NCBI GenBank assembly: GCA_964388105.1 | Contig: CAYLYQ010000004.1 | Span: forward strand, 4,835-68,834 | Direction: 5' to 3' | DNA: 64,000 nt | Source: ZC4RG35 sp964388105 | GTDB taxonomy: Bacteria > Actinomycetota > Acidimicrobiia > Spongiisociales > ZC4RG35 | Shown: positions 7,666 through 16,016 of the stretch, in pieces | How positions within the stretch are numbered: the stretch's first letter is position 1 | Layout of the letters: each line of letters opens with the position of its first letter | Position numbers and translations under genes: made by a program | The notes under the pieces: model-generated | Told to the model about the DNA's origin: nothing | Database searches by the model: none | What the model saw: the letters and a program-made list of their open reading frames with translations, nothing else

Positions 7666-8676
7666 TCACCCTGCCGGGAGCGACAGCACGAAGCAGGTCA
7701 GGCCGCCTTCGCGCCGGTAGACCAGGTCGCCGTCCATGAGCCGGGCCAACCGGCGCGCCACGGCGAGCCCGAGCCCAACCGAGTTGGGAAGATCGGGCGC
7801 GCCTCCACGTTCGAACGGCTTGAAGATGCGCTCCACGTCGTCGTCGGAGATCGGCTCCCCGTCGTCGCACACCGCGACCTCGACACGGTCGCCGGCGGAG
7901 CGCACACGCAAAGAGAGCTCGGGGCCTCCGTAACGGACCGCGTTGCTGACCAGGTTGCGGATGATCTGCCGTGTCCGACGCGGGTCGGCGAGAGCGGTGG
8001 TGCGTTCTCCTTCGACTTCGACGGTGAGCGGGCGGTCGACCACTTCCAGCACCCGCTCGGCGGCCTTGACGACATCGAAGGGCTCGGTCTCGAACGCCAT
8101 CACCTCGGGGTCCTCCCGGTAAGCGACGAGAAGGTCCTCGAGGAGCCAGGAAGCGTCCTCGGCCTGACGCGCGATGAGAACCGCCAAGTCACGGCGCTCG
8201 GTGTCGGTGAAGGAGTCATAGTTGCCGGCCAGTTCCTCGCCCAGACCCAGCACGACCGTCATCGGCGAGCGCAGCTCGTGCGAGACGGTGGCGATGAACT
8301 CGTTCCGGGACGCCTGGGCGGCGACTTTGGCCGTGACGTCGATGAGCGCCCCGTCGTAGTAGATGATCTTGCCTTCATCGTCTCGGACGGCGCGTGCGGT
8401 GTCCTGGACCCACACGGTTGAGCCGTCGACTCGCCGCAACTCGACATCGAATTCGTGGACCACGCCCTCGCTCTCGATGCGGTGGAGCCATGTGGCGCGC
8501 CGGGTCGGGTCCACATAGACCGAGTCCACGGGCGTCATGCCCCGCTCCATCTCCGCCAGGGAATCGAAACCGAGAAGGTTTGCCAGGGCCGGGTTGCCGG
8601 CTACAAGGGCTCCGTCGCGCGTCGTGCGGTACAGCGCGACCGGGATGCGCTTGAAGAAATCGCCTAGTTCTTGCAT
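7666..8676 (-). CDS. PAS-domain sensor histidine kinase, orphan
   Basis: 336 residues, no membrane segment, so a cytoplasmic sensor. A PAS domain covers about residues 6-120 (FKRIPVALYRTTRDGALVAGN to ALIDVT), the HisKA box is FIATVSHELRSPM with the phospho-His, and the HATPase part has the N box (RNLVSNAVRYGG), DDGEPI and the G box (GLGLAVARRLARLMDG). No response regulator gene is adjacent, so partner and signal are unknown. It sits alone between galE and the aconitase-X genes. Confidence 0.88.
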   Translation of the reverse strand: MQELGDFFKRIPVALYRTTRDGALVAGNPALANLLGFDSLAEMERGMTPVDSVYVDPTRRATWLHRIESEGVVHEFDVELRRVDGSTVWVQDTARAVRDDEGKIIYYDGALIDVTAKVAAQASRNEFIATVSHELRSPMTVVLGLGEELAGNYDSFTDTERRDLAVLIARQAEDASWLLEDLLVAYREDPEVMAFETEPFDVVKAAERVLEVVDRPLTVEVEGERTTALADPRRTRQIIRNLVSNAVRYGGPELSLRVRSAGDRVEVAVCDDGEPISDDDVERIFKPFERGGAPDLPNSVGLGLAVARRLARLMDGDLVYRREGGLTCFVLSLPAG

Positions 8677-8711
8677 CTGCTCGCCTCAGTATCGGATGAA
8701 CGCCCTCGAAA

Positions 8712-9104
8712 CTAGAGCGCCGGGGTGACACTCCCGGTTTCGCCGTCGACTTCGACCCACCCCTCCCCCACTTCCTCGTCCGTGACCACCACCGGGCACT
8801 GGGACCCGTAGAGCTCCCTCGCGACCAGAGAGCCGATGGCCAGGATGGAGTCGGGCTGAGAGAGCACGATCGCGGCGGGCCCGAGTCCGAGCCGCAGGAG
8901 CTCGGCGAGGACCGAAGAGGCCGAACTGGAGCCCCGACCGTGCGGCACGACCAGGACGCGGCCGGTGAGGTTCTGCCCGAACTGCGGATGGGCGGGCTCG
9001 ATGATGTCCCCAGTGGCGGGGTCCGCCCCACCCCACAGGGAAAGGGGCTCGTCGAGGTGAAGCACCTCCCCCCTTGCCCGGCCCGGAACCAGTCCCCTGT
9101 TCAC
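8712..9104 (-). CDS. aconitase X small (swivel) subunit, DUF126
   Basis: 130 residues matching the swivelling small subunit of aconitase X: an N-terminal LVPGRARGEVLHLDEPLSLWGG, GDIIEPAHPQFGQNLTGRVL, the VPHGRGSSSASSVLAEL loop and a C-terminal region with an SVTPAL end. It pairs with the large subunit directly upstream (4-base GTGA overlap). Known split AcnX enzymes are cis-3-hydroxy-L-proline dehydratases in bacteria and phosphomevalonate dehydratases in archaea. The substrate here is open. Confidence 0.85.
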   Translation of the reverse strand: MNRGLVPGRARGEVLHLDEPLSLWGGADPATGDIIEPAHPQFGQNLTGRVLVVPHGRGSSSASSVLAELLRLGLGPAAIVLSQPDSILAIGSLVARELYGSQCPVVVTDEEVGEGWVEVDGETGSVTPAL

Positions 9105-10342
9105 TGCCAGTCCTCGGTCACGACCGGAGAACCGGCCATGGCGGACTCGACGCAGTCAGCCAGAGAGGCAAGGGCGACGCTGGCACCGAGGTTGGCGGGC
9201 GCGTAGTAGGCGAGCTTGCCGGAGTTGGTCATGACGTCGCCGTCGATCTCGCCCATGATCGGCGTGACGTATGTGCAGGTGTCCGTGACCAGACGGACCC
9301 CGGCACCTTCGATCGCATCGAGGATTCCCTCCGCCCGGGCCTGATCCACGATGTGCCGGGCGGTGTTGGCGTAGAACGGGACCCGGCTCGAGCGCCCGGC
9401 GACGAGCTCCGCCAGCTGGCGCATCTCGGAGATGGACATGTGCGGAGTCCCCACGCTCACTGCGCCGAGCCGGCCGGTGGGACGGTTCAGTTGGGCGCGG
9501 GCATCGGCCAGGGAGGCCATGTCGATCACAGCCCGTCTCGCCTCGGAAGGGGCGACCGCAGTCTCCAGGTCCGGTGCCTCCGGCGTCACCCCCACGGCAT
9601 GGAACATGGCCACCGCCCCGGAGGAAGCCGAGGCGGCGCCCAGGTTCTTGAGGCGGTCTTCCGTCGCCTCTGCCGGATCGAGTCCGGTCATCACCGGCAG
9701 GTCGACTCCGGACAGACGGCCCAGGGCATGGCCGATCAGCGGGTAGGCGAGCTCTCGTTCCAGCACTCCGTCGTCCACCCGCACTTCGACGACCAGCGTT
9801 GCACGCCGTCCGACATCGGTGTGGAGGCCCGTTTCCGGCACGCGCCCCACTAGGGCGGCGCAGATGTCGAGGAAGTCCCCGTAGCGGTTGGTCCGGGCTC
9901 CGAGCACGGAGTTGGCGAAGACGATGGCGTTCGACTCGCCCCACGCGATCTGGGAGCCGAAAGCGGGCCGCTCGGGCAACTGATAGGGCGCACAGGTCCA
10001 GGTGGGCCTGCACCCAAGTTCGACGTGGGCGTCCATCAGCCTGCGGGCTAGCTCCGCGGTGTGCTGATCGCCGCGGTAGAGCTCGGGGTGGAGCAAGTCG
10101 AGTGAGGAGACGTTTAGGGTCGTCGGCACGGCCACCGCTCCCCCGCCCTCGACGAGCCGCTCCGCGAAGTCGACGCCGGCCACCCCGTGGAAGAGACAGC
10201 CGTCGATGTGTGCCGAGACGACGTCGATGAATCGCGCTGCGCCCTCGGCCCGCCCGACGGCCACCAGCAGCTCCATGGCCAGTCGTGCGGCCTCGCCTCT
10301 CTCGCCTGACAGGACCGCCAGGTCACGGGCATCGAGATCCAT
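9101..10342 (-). CDS. aconitase X large catalytic subunit, DUF521
   Basis: 413 residues covering the catalytic domain of aconitase X, an Fe-S hydro-lyase. Visible family elements are GERGEAARLAMELLVAVG near the N-terminus, HIDGCLFHG, the CAPYQLPERPAFGSQIAWGESNA segment (shown in two parts: CAPYQLPERP, then GSQIAWGESNA), GTPHMSISEM and DTCTYVTPI with a candidate cluster Cys. It is in an operon with rnhB upstream (1-base TGATG overlap) and the small subunit downstream. No hydroxyproline-catabolic genes are nearby, and ispH elsewhere in the window indicates the MEP route, which makes a mevalonate role unlikely. Confidence 0.87.
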   Translation of the reverse strand: MDLDARDLAVLSGERGEAARLAMELLVAVGRAEGAARFIDVVSAHIDGCLFHGVAGVDFAERLVEGGGAVAVPTTLNVSSLDLLHPELYRGDQHTAELARRLMDAHVELGCRPTWTCAPYQLPERPAFGSQIAWGESNAIVFANSVLGARTNRYGDFLDICAALVGRVPETGLHTDVGRRATLVVEVRVDDGVLERELAYPLIGHALGRLSGVDLPVMTGLDPAEATEDRLKNLGAASASSGAVAMFHAVGVTPEAPDLETAVAPSEARRAVIDMASLADARAQLNRPTGRLGAVSVGTPHMSISEMRQLAELVAGRSSRVPFYANTARHIVDQARAEGILDAIEGAGVRLVTDTCTYVTPIMGEIDGDVMTNSGKLAYYAPANLGASVALASLADCVESAMAGSPVVTEDWQ

Positions 10343-11043
10343 CAGTCCTCGAACGGGATCTCGAGCTGGTCGTCAGGCCGGTGTAGGCGGTTGACTCCGT
10401 TCCACATCAGGTGGTCCATGAACACCCACGAACGGCGATGTATCGCGGATGGTCCGAGGGCCTGGAGCGCCGACTTGTGGATCGGGCACGGGTAGCCCTT
10501 GTTCGCCTCGAAGTTGTACGCCGGGTAGTCGGGGGCGGCATCGCGCATCATCCGGTCCCGGGTCACCTTGGCGAGTATCGACGCCGACGCGATGGAGAGG
10601 GACTTTTGGTCGCCACGAACTATGCGGCGGGCGCCGCCGACGAAATCCCAGTTCCCGTCGACCAGGACGCCGTCCACGGCCAGACCTAGCCCCTCGATGG
10701 CACGGCTGGCGGCGAGGCGCTGAGCGTCCGACATCCCGAGCTCGTCGCACTCCAGGGCCGTGGCATGTCCGACGGACCAGGCCAGGCACCATCCGGCGAC
10801 CCTCTCGAAGAGCGCCTCCCGTTCGGGCTCGGTCAGCATCTTGGAGTCGCGGATCTTGTACACGCGCCGATCTCGAGGGACGATCGCCGCGCCGACGGTG
10901 AGGGGCCCTGCCCAGGCCCCACGGCCCACTTCGTCGACGCCGACCACGATCGAAGCGCCCCCATCCCAGAGCTCTCTTTCGAAAGCGAGGCCCGGGGACC
11001 GCTTCTTCAAGCTCGGGCGAAGGCGAGGGGCGGTGGCGGTCAC
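10342..11043 (-). CDS. rnhB: ribonuclease HII
   Basis: 233 residues. Type 2 RNase H motifs are VGVDEVGRGAWAGPL with catalytic Asp and Glu, IRDSKMLTEPER, VDGNWDF and the SIASASILAKVTRDRMM stretch. The enzyme removes RNA from RNA-DNA hybrids and misincorporated ribonucleotides. A GTG at 11061 would also fit, but the GTG at 11043 lies exactly 6 nt after a TACCCT box, which favours it as a leaderless start. Translation is coupled to the aconitase-X large subunit through TGATG. Confidence 0.93.
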   Translation of the reverse strand: MTATAPRLRPSLKKRSPGLAFERELWDGGASIVVGVDEVGRGAWAGPLTVGAAIVPRDRRVYKIRDSKMLTEPEREALFERVAGWCLAWSVGHATALECDELGMSDAQRLAASRAIEGLGLAVDGVLVDGNWDFVGGARRIVRGDQKSLSIASASILAKVTRDRMMRDAAPDYPAYNFEANKGYPCPIHKSALQALGPSAIHRRSWVFMDHLMWNGVNRLHRPDDQLEIPFED

Positions 11044-11049
11044 GGCGCC

Positions 11050-11055
11050 AGGGTA
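11050..11055 (-). promoter_or_regulatory. -10 box TACCCT, leaderless promoter of rnhB
   Basis: TACCCT, then GGCGCC, then GTG at 11043. The box falls inside the longer reading of the gene, which argues for the shorter start. Confidence 0.55.
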
Positions 11056-11074
11056 GATCACCGGGCCTGCGTGA

Positions 11075-11593
11075 TCAGTTCAGGCCCGCGTCGTCCGGGA
11101 AGAGCGCGGTTGCGCCGAGGAGGCCGGGTTGACGCCTCAAGACCCTGCGCCACAGGCCATCCGGCTCGCCGAATGCATCATCGGGGGCCGCCTCCAGGAC
11201 GTACCAGGAGTCGGTGGTCAGTTCCGACTCGAGCTGCCCTGGCGACCATCCGGCGTAACCCGCGTACACCCTGATCCTCGGCGACGAGTCGTCGGGCGGA
11301 TCGCTCGGGTCGACGAGGGTCAGTCCGGCGAGATCGTCCGGGTCGCTACTCCGCCCGAGCCCGATGGCCACCTCCGGCTGAACCGGTCCGCCGACGTGGA
11401 CCAGGCCGGGTGGCACCAGGTGCGACTCCCACAGCGGCAGGTAACGACCGGCCGGCTCGTCCGTGACCCGATTCAGGATCAGTCCGACGGCGCCCTCTTC
11501 GTTGTGCTCCACCAGGAGGATCACCGTGCGGGCGAAATTGGGATCCTCCAGCGCGGGAGTTGCCACCAGCAGCTTGCCAGTGAGTGTCACCAC
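11075..11593 (-). CDS. YqgE/AlgH family protein
   Basis: 172 residues with the AlgH pattern: LTGKLLVATPALEDPNFART at the N-terminus, LLVEHNEEGAVGLILNR, VGGPVQPE, and VYAGYAGWSPGQLESEL. The biochemical role of the family is not established. The frame is open further upstream, but that would overlap the adenosine deaminase gene; the tandem GTG codons at 11593/11590 give the normal N-terminus. No clear ribosome-binding site. It is divergent from the adenosine deaminase gene 50 bases away. Confidence 0.85.
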   Translation of the reverse strand: MVTLTGKLLVATPALEDPNFARTVILLVEHNEEGAVGLILNRVTDEPAGRYLPLWESHLVPPGLVHVGGPVQPEVAIGLGRSSDPDDLAGLTLVDPSDPPDDSSPRIRVYAGYAGWSPGQLESELTTDSWYVLEAAPDDAFGEPDGLWRRVLRRQPGLLGATALFPDDAGLN

Positions 11594-11631
11594 ACCATCG
11601 TGGCACAAGGCGGTGCATGTACGTGCAGGGC

Positions 11632-11637
11632 TAATCT
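11632..11637 (+). promoter_or_regulatory. -10 box TAATCT, leaderless promoter of the adenosine deaminase gene
   Basis: TAATCT, then CGCCCC, then GTG at 11644: exactly 6 nt and no Shine-Dalgarno sequence between. Confidence 0.6.
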
Positions 11638-11643
11638 CGCCCC

Positions 11644-12705
11644 GTGGCCCTCCCTTCGGTGCTTCTTCACGACCACCTGGATGGCGGGCTGCGTCCGGCC
11701 ACCATCGTTGAGCTCGCCGACTCGACCGGTTACGACTCCCTGCCGTCCAACGACCCCGCCGATTTGGCCGCATGGTTCGATCAGTCGGAGTCGGGCTCTC
11801 TCGAGCGGTATCTCGACTCCTTCGCCCACACCATCGGTGTCATGCAGGACGCCGACAGTCTCGAGCGTGTGGCGCACGAGGCAGCGGTCGACCTCGCGGC
11901 CGACGGAGTGGTGTACGCAGAGATTCGCTTCTGTCCTTGGCTGCACACGAGGAAGGGACTCGATCCCTGGACCGTGGTGGAGGTGGTCGCCGCCGGTTTC
12001 GCCGGGTCGGGCACCGGGCTGGAGTGGGGTCTGATCATCGACGCCCTGCGCCAGGAGTCACATTCGGACGAGATGGCAGCGCTGGCGGTGTCGGCGAAGC
12101 GGCTCGGTGTGGTCGGCTTCGATCTCGCCGGCCCGGAAGCGGGAAACCCGCCGCGGCGCCACCTGGCCGCCTGCCGCAGTGCCCGTGAGTCGGGGCTCCG
12201 GCTGACGCTTCACGCCGGTGAGGCGGCCGGAGCCGACGGTCCGGCCTACATCGCGGAGGCAATGGACGTCTGCGGAGCGGAACGCCTCGGTCATGGCGTG
12301 GAACTGGCACGGGACTGCATCATCGAGGACGGCGAAGTGGTCAAGGTGGGGCAGGTGGCGGCGAGGGTGCGCGACCGGCAGTTCCCCCTGGAGATGTGCC
12401 CGGCTTCGAACCTCGCCACCAGCGCGATGCCTCCCGAGCAGCATCCGATCGGCGCGTTCTACCGCGCCGGTTTCAACGTCACCATCTCCACGGACAACCG
12501 CCTGATGAGCACCACCTCGATGCCTCGGGAGTTCGACTTCGTGACCAGGCACCACGGGTTTGGGATCACGGACCTCGCCGTGACGACACGGCGGAGCCTC
12601 GCCGCCGCGTTCTGCGGGCACGAGACCAAAGTGCGGCTGTGGACCGATGTCATCGCCCCCGCCTACCGAGTTGCGGGCGCCGAGGTCGACGAGGTGTGGC
12701 GATGA
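11644..12705 (+). CDS. add: adenosine deaminase
   Basis: 353 residues, metal-dependent amidohydrolase TIM barrel. Zinc and catalytic motifs are HDHLDGGLRP near the N-terminus, LTLHAGEAAG with the proton-shuttling Glu, RLGHGVEL with a His, and ISTDNRLMS with the metal-binding Asp. It deaminates adenosine or deoxyadenosine to inosine and so supplies hypoxanthine for Hpt, which is also encoded in the window. It overlaps threonine dehydrogenase by 4 bases (ATGA). The start is a leaderless GTG after TAATCT. Confidence 0.93.
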   Translation: MALPSVLLHDHLDGGLRPATIVELADSTGYDSLPSNDPADLAAWFDQSESGSLERYLDSFAHTIGVMQDADSLERVAHEAAVDLAADGVVYAEIRFCPWLHTRKGLDPWTVVEVVAAGFAGSGTGLEWGLIIDALRQESHSDEMAALAVSAKRLGVVGFDLAGPEAGNPPRRHLAACRSARESGLRLTLHAGEAAGADGPAYIAEAMDVCGAERLGHGVELARDCIIEDGEVVKVGQVAARVRDRQFPLEMCPASNLATSAMPPEQHPIGAFYRAGFNVTISTDNRLMSTTSMPREFDFVTRHHGFGITDLAVTTRRSLAAAFCGHETKVRLWTDVIAPAYRVAGAEVDEVWR

Positions 12706-13730
12706 GGGCTCTGGTGAAGTATCCGGACGGCCCGGGCCTGACCCTCGAAGAGGTGCCTGTGCCGGAACCAGGCCCGGACGAGGTCCTGGTGCGGGTGCAC
12801 ACGACCGGGATCTGCGGGACCGATCTCCACATCTACCACTGGGACGACTGGGCTCGGGCGACCATCCCCGCCCCGATGACGGTGGGTCACGAGTTCTCCG
12901 GGCACATCGCGGCGATCGGGGTCAACGTGGGCGGGTTCGAGCTCGGGGAGCTGGTCGGGGCCGAAGGCCATGTGGTCTGTGGTCGCTGTCGCAACTGCCT
13001 CGCCGGGAGGAGGCATCTCTGCAAGGAACCGAAGGGGCTGGGGGTCGACATTCCCGGTGCGTTCGCCGACTACGTGGTGCTCCCGAAGCAGAACGTCTGG
13101 CGCCATACCGAAGGCCTCGACCCGGAGATCGCCGCACTGTTCGACCCGTTCGGCAACGCGGTCCACACGGCCCTCAAGTATCCAGTCCTGGGTGAGGACG
13201 TGCTCATCACCGGTGCCGGCCCCATCGGTCTGATGGCGGCGGCCGTGGCGGCCCACGCCGGGGCCCGCAATGTCGTCGTCACCGACCTGGACGACTACCG
13301 GCTCGGCCTGGCTCTGGAGATGGGGGCGACACGGGCCGTCGACCCGACGAAGGCCTCGCTCGCCGACACCCAGAGGGAGCTCGGGATGACCGAGGGCTTC
13401 GACGTCGCGCTCGAGATGTCGGGCTCCCCGGCCGCCATGAAGGACATCCTCGCCAACACCATTCACGGCGCCCGGATCGCTCTCCTCGGCATCCCCTCCG
13501 AGCCGTTCGCCATCGACTGGTCGACCGTGATCTTCAACATGCTCACCATCAAGGGCGTCTATGGACGGGAGATGTTCGACACCTGGTACAAGATGAGCAT
13601 CCTCATCCAGTCGGGCCTCGACATAACGCCGGTCATCAGCCACCGGTTCGACGCCGCGGACTACGAGGAGGCGTTCTCCACCCTGGACTCGGGCCGGTCG
13701 GCGAAGGTTCTGTTGCGCTGGGCGGACTAG
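12702..13730 (+). CDS. tdh: L-threonine 3-dehydrogenase, zinc-dependent
   Basis: 342 residues, medium-chain zinc dehydrogenase. The catalytic Cys lies in TGICGTDLHIYHWDDWA, the His in VGHEFSG, structural zinc cysteines in CGRCRNCLAGRRHLC, the NAD-binding Rossmann loop is ITGAGPIGLMAAA, and GREMFDTWYKM is typical of Tdh. It oxidises L-threonine to 2-amino-3-ketobutyrate, which Kbl would split to glycine and acetyl-CoA; no kbl gene is seen here. Glycine would enter the cleavage system whose T and H proteins are encoded nearby. It is coupled to add by an ATGA overlap. Confidence 0.9.
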   Translation: MRALVKYPDGPGLTLEEVPVPEPGPDEVLVRVHTTGICGTDLHIYHWDDWARATIPAPMTVGHEFSGHIAAIGVNVGGFELGELVGAEGHVVCGRCRNCLAGRRHLCKEPKGLGVDIPGAFADYVVLPKQNVWRHTEGLDPEIAALFDPFGNAVHTALKYPVLGEDVLITGAGPIGLMAAAVAAHAGARNVVVTDLDDYRLGLALEMGATRAVDPTKASLADTQRELGMTEGFDVALEMSGSPAAMKDILANTIHGARIALLGIPSEPFAIDWSTVIFNMLTIKGVYGREMFDTWYKMSILIQSGLDITPVISHRFDAADYEEAFSTLDSGRSAKVLLRWAD

Positions 13731-14524
13731 AGGCGGGCGCGGATCCAGTCCGCGACCTCGGCGACGATATCCGGACCTTCCGGCTCGTTGAAGATCTCGT
13801 GCCGGAGGCCGGGGTAGGTGCGGCGCTCGAACCCGGCGAGAGACCCCAAGGGCTCTGTCGACTGAGCGGGCACGATGGTGTCATCTTCGCCGTGCAGCAC
13901 CAGAACGGGAACTGTGATGTCGGACGCGGAGTCGGCCACCCGGTCCATGGCCGAGAAGAGCTCCGCACCGAGGCGCGTGGTGGCGCTGGTGACGACGAGG
14001 GGGTCGGCGAAGTACTTCTCCCCGACCAAGGGGTCTCTGGATAACTGGGAGCCTTTGATCTTCTGCGGAGCCGGCAGCTTGGGAAGGATCCGCGCCACAA
14101 ACGGAGCAATGGCCCGCTGCCATGCTGCACCGCCGGTGAGGGCCGGAGCGGAAGCGACCACGAGGTCCACCGGGGCCCGATGGGACGCCGCGTAGCCGAG
14201 AACCAGGTTCCCGCCCATCGAATGCCCGAGCAGCACGCGTGGATGGCTGGCCTCGATGACGTGTGACTCGATCTGATCGAGGTACTCGTCCCAATCGTCG
14301 ATGTGGGCCCTCCTCCCGCCGGTCATGCCGTGGCCGGCGAGGTCGAACCCGGTGACTCGGAACCCGAGCCCGGCGAGAATCTCCCCCACCCTCTCGTAGC
14401 GCCCCGAGTGCTCGGCGATGCCGTGCACCAGGATGATGTCAGCCGCCGGATCACCCGAGGGCGTCCAGGTGCGTACCAACTCGGTGCCGTATCGGGGGTG
14501 GGCTCGAGCGGTGGCGACGCTCAC
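13727..14524 (-). CDS. alpha/beta hydrolase, monoacylglycerol lipase-like
   Basis: 265 residues of the serine-aminopeptidase/lysophospholipase (Hydrolase_4) group. The oxyanion region is ILVHGIAEHSGRY, the nucleophile elbow GHSMGG, the acid VLHGEDDTIVP and the histidine LRHEIFNE, so the Ser-Asp-His triad is complete. Mono- or lysolipid hydrolysis is likely. The start is GTG at 14524 overlapping the gcvT stop by 4 bases. Last gene of the MerR-gcvT unit; convergent with tdh (4-base overlap of ends). Confidence 0.87.
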   Translation of the reverse strand: MSVATARAHPRYGTELVRTWTPSGDPAADIILVHGIAEHSGRYERVGEILAGLGFRVTGFDLAGHGMTGGRRAHIDDWDEYLDQIESHVIEASHPRVLLGHSMGGNLVLGYAASHRAPVDLVVASAPALTGGAAWQRAIAPFVARILPKLPAPQKIKGSQLSRDPLVGEKYFADPLVVTSATTRLGAELFSAMDRVADSASDITVPVLVLHGEDDTIVPAQSTEPLGSLAGFERRTYPGLRHEIFNEPEGPDIVAEVADWIRARL

Positions 14525-15582
14525 GACGCGGGCTCCGCGGTCTTGTGGAATGGCGGCTTGGCCTGGACGGCCGGCACCCACCGCTCCCTGATCTCCACCT
14601 CGAGGCTCTCGCCCGGTTCGGGCGGGGGGCTCAAGTAGGCCAGGCCCACACCCTGCTCGATCATGGGGCTCATGTTGCCGCTGGTCACTGTGCCCTCGCT
14701 GCCGCCGGACGAACGGATGCGGTGGCCGTGGCGGGGAACCCCCCTCTCCGTGAGCTTGAAGCCGACGAGCAGTCGGCGGAGGCCCTCACGCTCTTGGGCC
14801 TCGAGGGCCTCGCGACCCACGAACTCGTGGGCCATCGAGACGGCGAAGTCGATACCCGCTTCGAAGGGAGTGGTCGTCTCGTCGATGTCCGCTCCCCACA
14901 GGGGAAGTCCCGTTTCGAGCCGCAGCGTGTCCCGTGCGCCCAGGCCGGCGGCAACCGACCCCCTGTCCACCAGCGCCGACGCGAAGTCGACGGCGGAATC
15001 GTTGGGGACGCACACCTCGGCACCGGCCTCTCCGGTGTACCCGGTGCCTGCCATCTCGATCCTCTCGCCTCCGAAGCTGGCCTCGGCGGTGCGGAACCGC
15101 CGTGGCGAGCACCCCAGGATCTCTTCCAGGAGGCGGGGGGCGTCAGGGCCCTGGACGGCGATGAGCGCCGTCCGCTCCCGGACATCGCTCACCTCGGCGC
15201 CCGGCTGCCCGGAGAACGCGGTCATAACCCTCTCGTGGTTGGCGGCGTTGGGGAGGATCCGGAACCGGTCGGGCTCAGGCCACCAGACGATCAGATCGTC
15301 GATGATCCCGCCCTCGGGGTTGAGCATGGTCGTGTACTGACACCGTCCCGGCTCCACCCGGTCGATGTCGTTGCTCAGCAGGTACCTGACGGCGTCTCGG
15401 GCACCCGGCCCGGTGAGGTCGAAACGACCGAGATGGCTGACGTCGAACCAGCCGCTCGATCCGCGGACCGCCTGATGCTCGGCGATGACCGATTCGTAGC
15501 GGAGCGGCATCTCCCAGCCCCCGAAATCCGTGAATCTGGCTCCGAGTCCGGTGTTGAAGTCGTGGAGCGGCGAGCGCTTCAT
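14521..15582 (-). CDS. gcvT: glycine cleavage system T protein (aminomethyltransferase)
   Basis: 353 residues. The N-terminus MKRSPLHDFNTGLGARFTDF and FGGWEMPLRYES are typical; the folate-binding part includes the Asp of YLLSNDIDRVEPG; GYTGEAGAEV and GLGARDTLRLETGLPLWG follow. GcvT transfers the methylene from the lipoylated H protein to tetrahydrofolate. The ATG at 15582 overlaps the preceding stop by 4 bases; the open frame upstream belongs to another gene. gcvH lies 4.4 kb away and gcvP is not in the window. Confidence 0.93.
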   Translation of the reverse strand: MKRSPLHDFNTGLGARFTDFGGWEMPLRYESVIAEHQAVRGSSGWFDVSHLGRFDLTGPGARDAVRYLLSNDIDRVEPGRCQYTTMLNPEGGIIDDLIVWWPEPDRFRILPNAANHERVMTAFSGQPGAEVSDVRERTALIAVQGPDAPRLLEEILGCSPRRFRTAEASFGGERIEMAGTGYTGEAGAEVCVPNDSAVDFASALVDRGSVAAGLGARDTLRLETGLPLWGADIDETTTPFEAGIDFAVSMAHEFVGREALEAQEREGLRRLLVGFKLTERGVPRHGHRIRSSGGSEGTVTSGNMSPMIEQGVGLAYLSPPPEPGESLEVEIRERWVPAVQAKPPFHKTAEPAS

Positions 15583-16016
15583 CCGGTGAGTCGACCGCCT
15601 CGATCCTCCAGCCGCACGACCTCGGGTGGGCCGGGGAACCTGGTGGGGGCCGTCACCACTTCGAGGTGGTCGGGCTCCTCGAGGCCGTACTTGATGACCA
15701 GGTGGAGGTAGTCGCGCTGGTAGAAGATCTTGCAGCGAATCTCGGGGTGGGTCTCGCGGAGCTGTCGGACCTTGCGGTTCTTCTTGGTGACCAGCTTCTG
15801 GTTCATGGTCGTGATCTCTACGAAGAGGTCGTCCTCGGGGAGGTAGAAGTCCGGCGTGAACCACTTGATGGCGTTGCCGTCGTCGTCGAAGGCGATGGGG
15901 AAGGTGTGCGCCTCGTACTCCCACGGGACTGCGTAGAAGTCGAGGAGGAGGGCGAACTGCCGCTCACTGTTGTGAGCGAAATCGATGTCACCGGCTGCCG
16001 GTCGATCGGTTCTCAG
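15579..16016 (-). CDS. small PD-(D/E)XK-like protein, probable CTG start
   Basis: 145 residues if it starts at CTG 16016. That codon overlaps the MerR stop in a CTGA 4-base overlap and has GGCAGGAG 4 nt upstream. No ATG/GTG/TTG exists before Met-71, and starting there would cut the domain in half. Residues fit a restriction-nuclease-like fold: Glu-18 in a helix (NSERQFALLLDFY), Asp-56 in TPDFYLPE, Glu-67 in LFVEIT, then a Lys/Arg-rich helix (KLVTKKNRKVRQL). The lysine usual in ExK is Thr-69, so activity could be altered or lost. Similar proteins occur in actinobacteria; the function is unknown. It lies between MerR and gcvT and is co-translated with both. Confidence 0.75.
   Translation of the reverse strand: MRTDRPAAGDIDFAHNSERQFALLLDFYAVPWEYEAHTFPIAFDDDGNAIKWFTPDFYLPEDDLFVEITTMNQKLVTKKNRKVRQLRETHPEIRCKIFYQRDYLHLVIKYGLEEPDHLEVVTAPTRFPGPPEVVRLEDRGGRLTG

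Noticed and set aside
15583..15924. N-terminal extension of gcvT
   Set aside because: The Arg/Pro-rich extension lies over the nuclease-like gene; the normal GcvT N-terminus begins at 15582.
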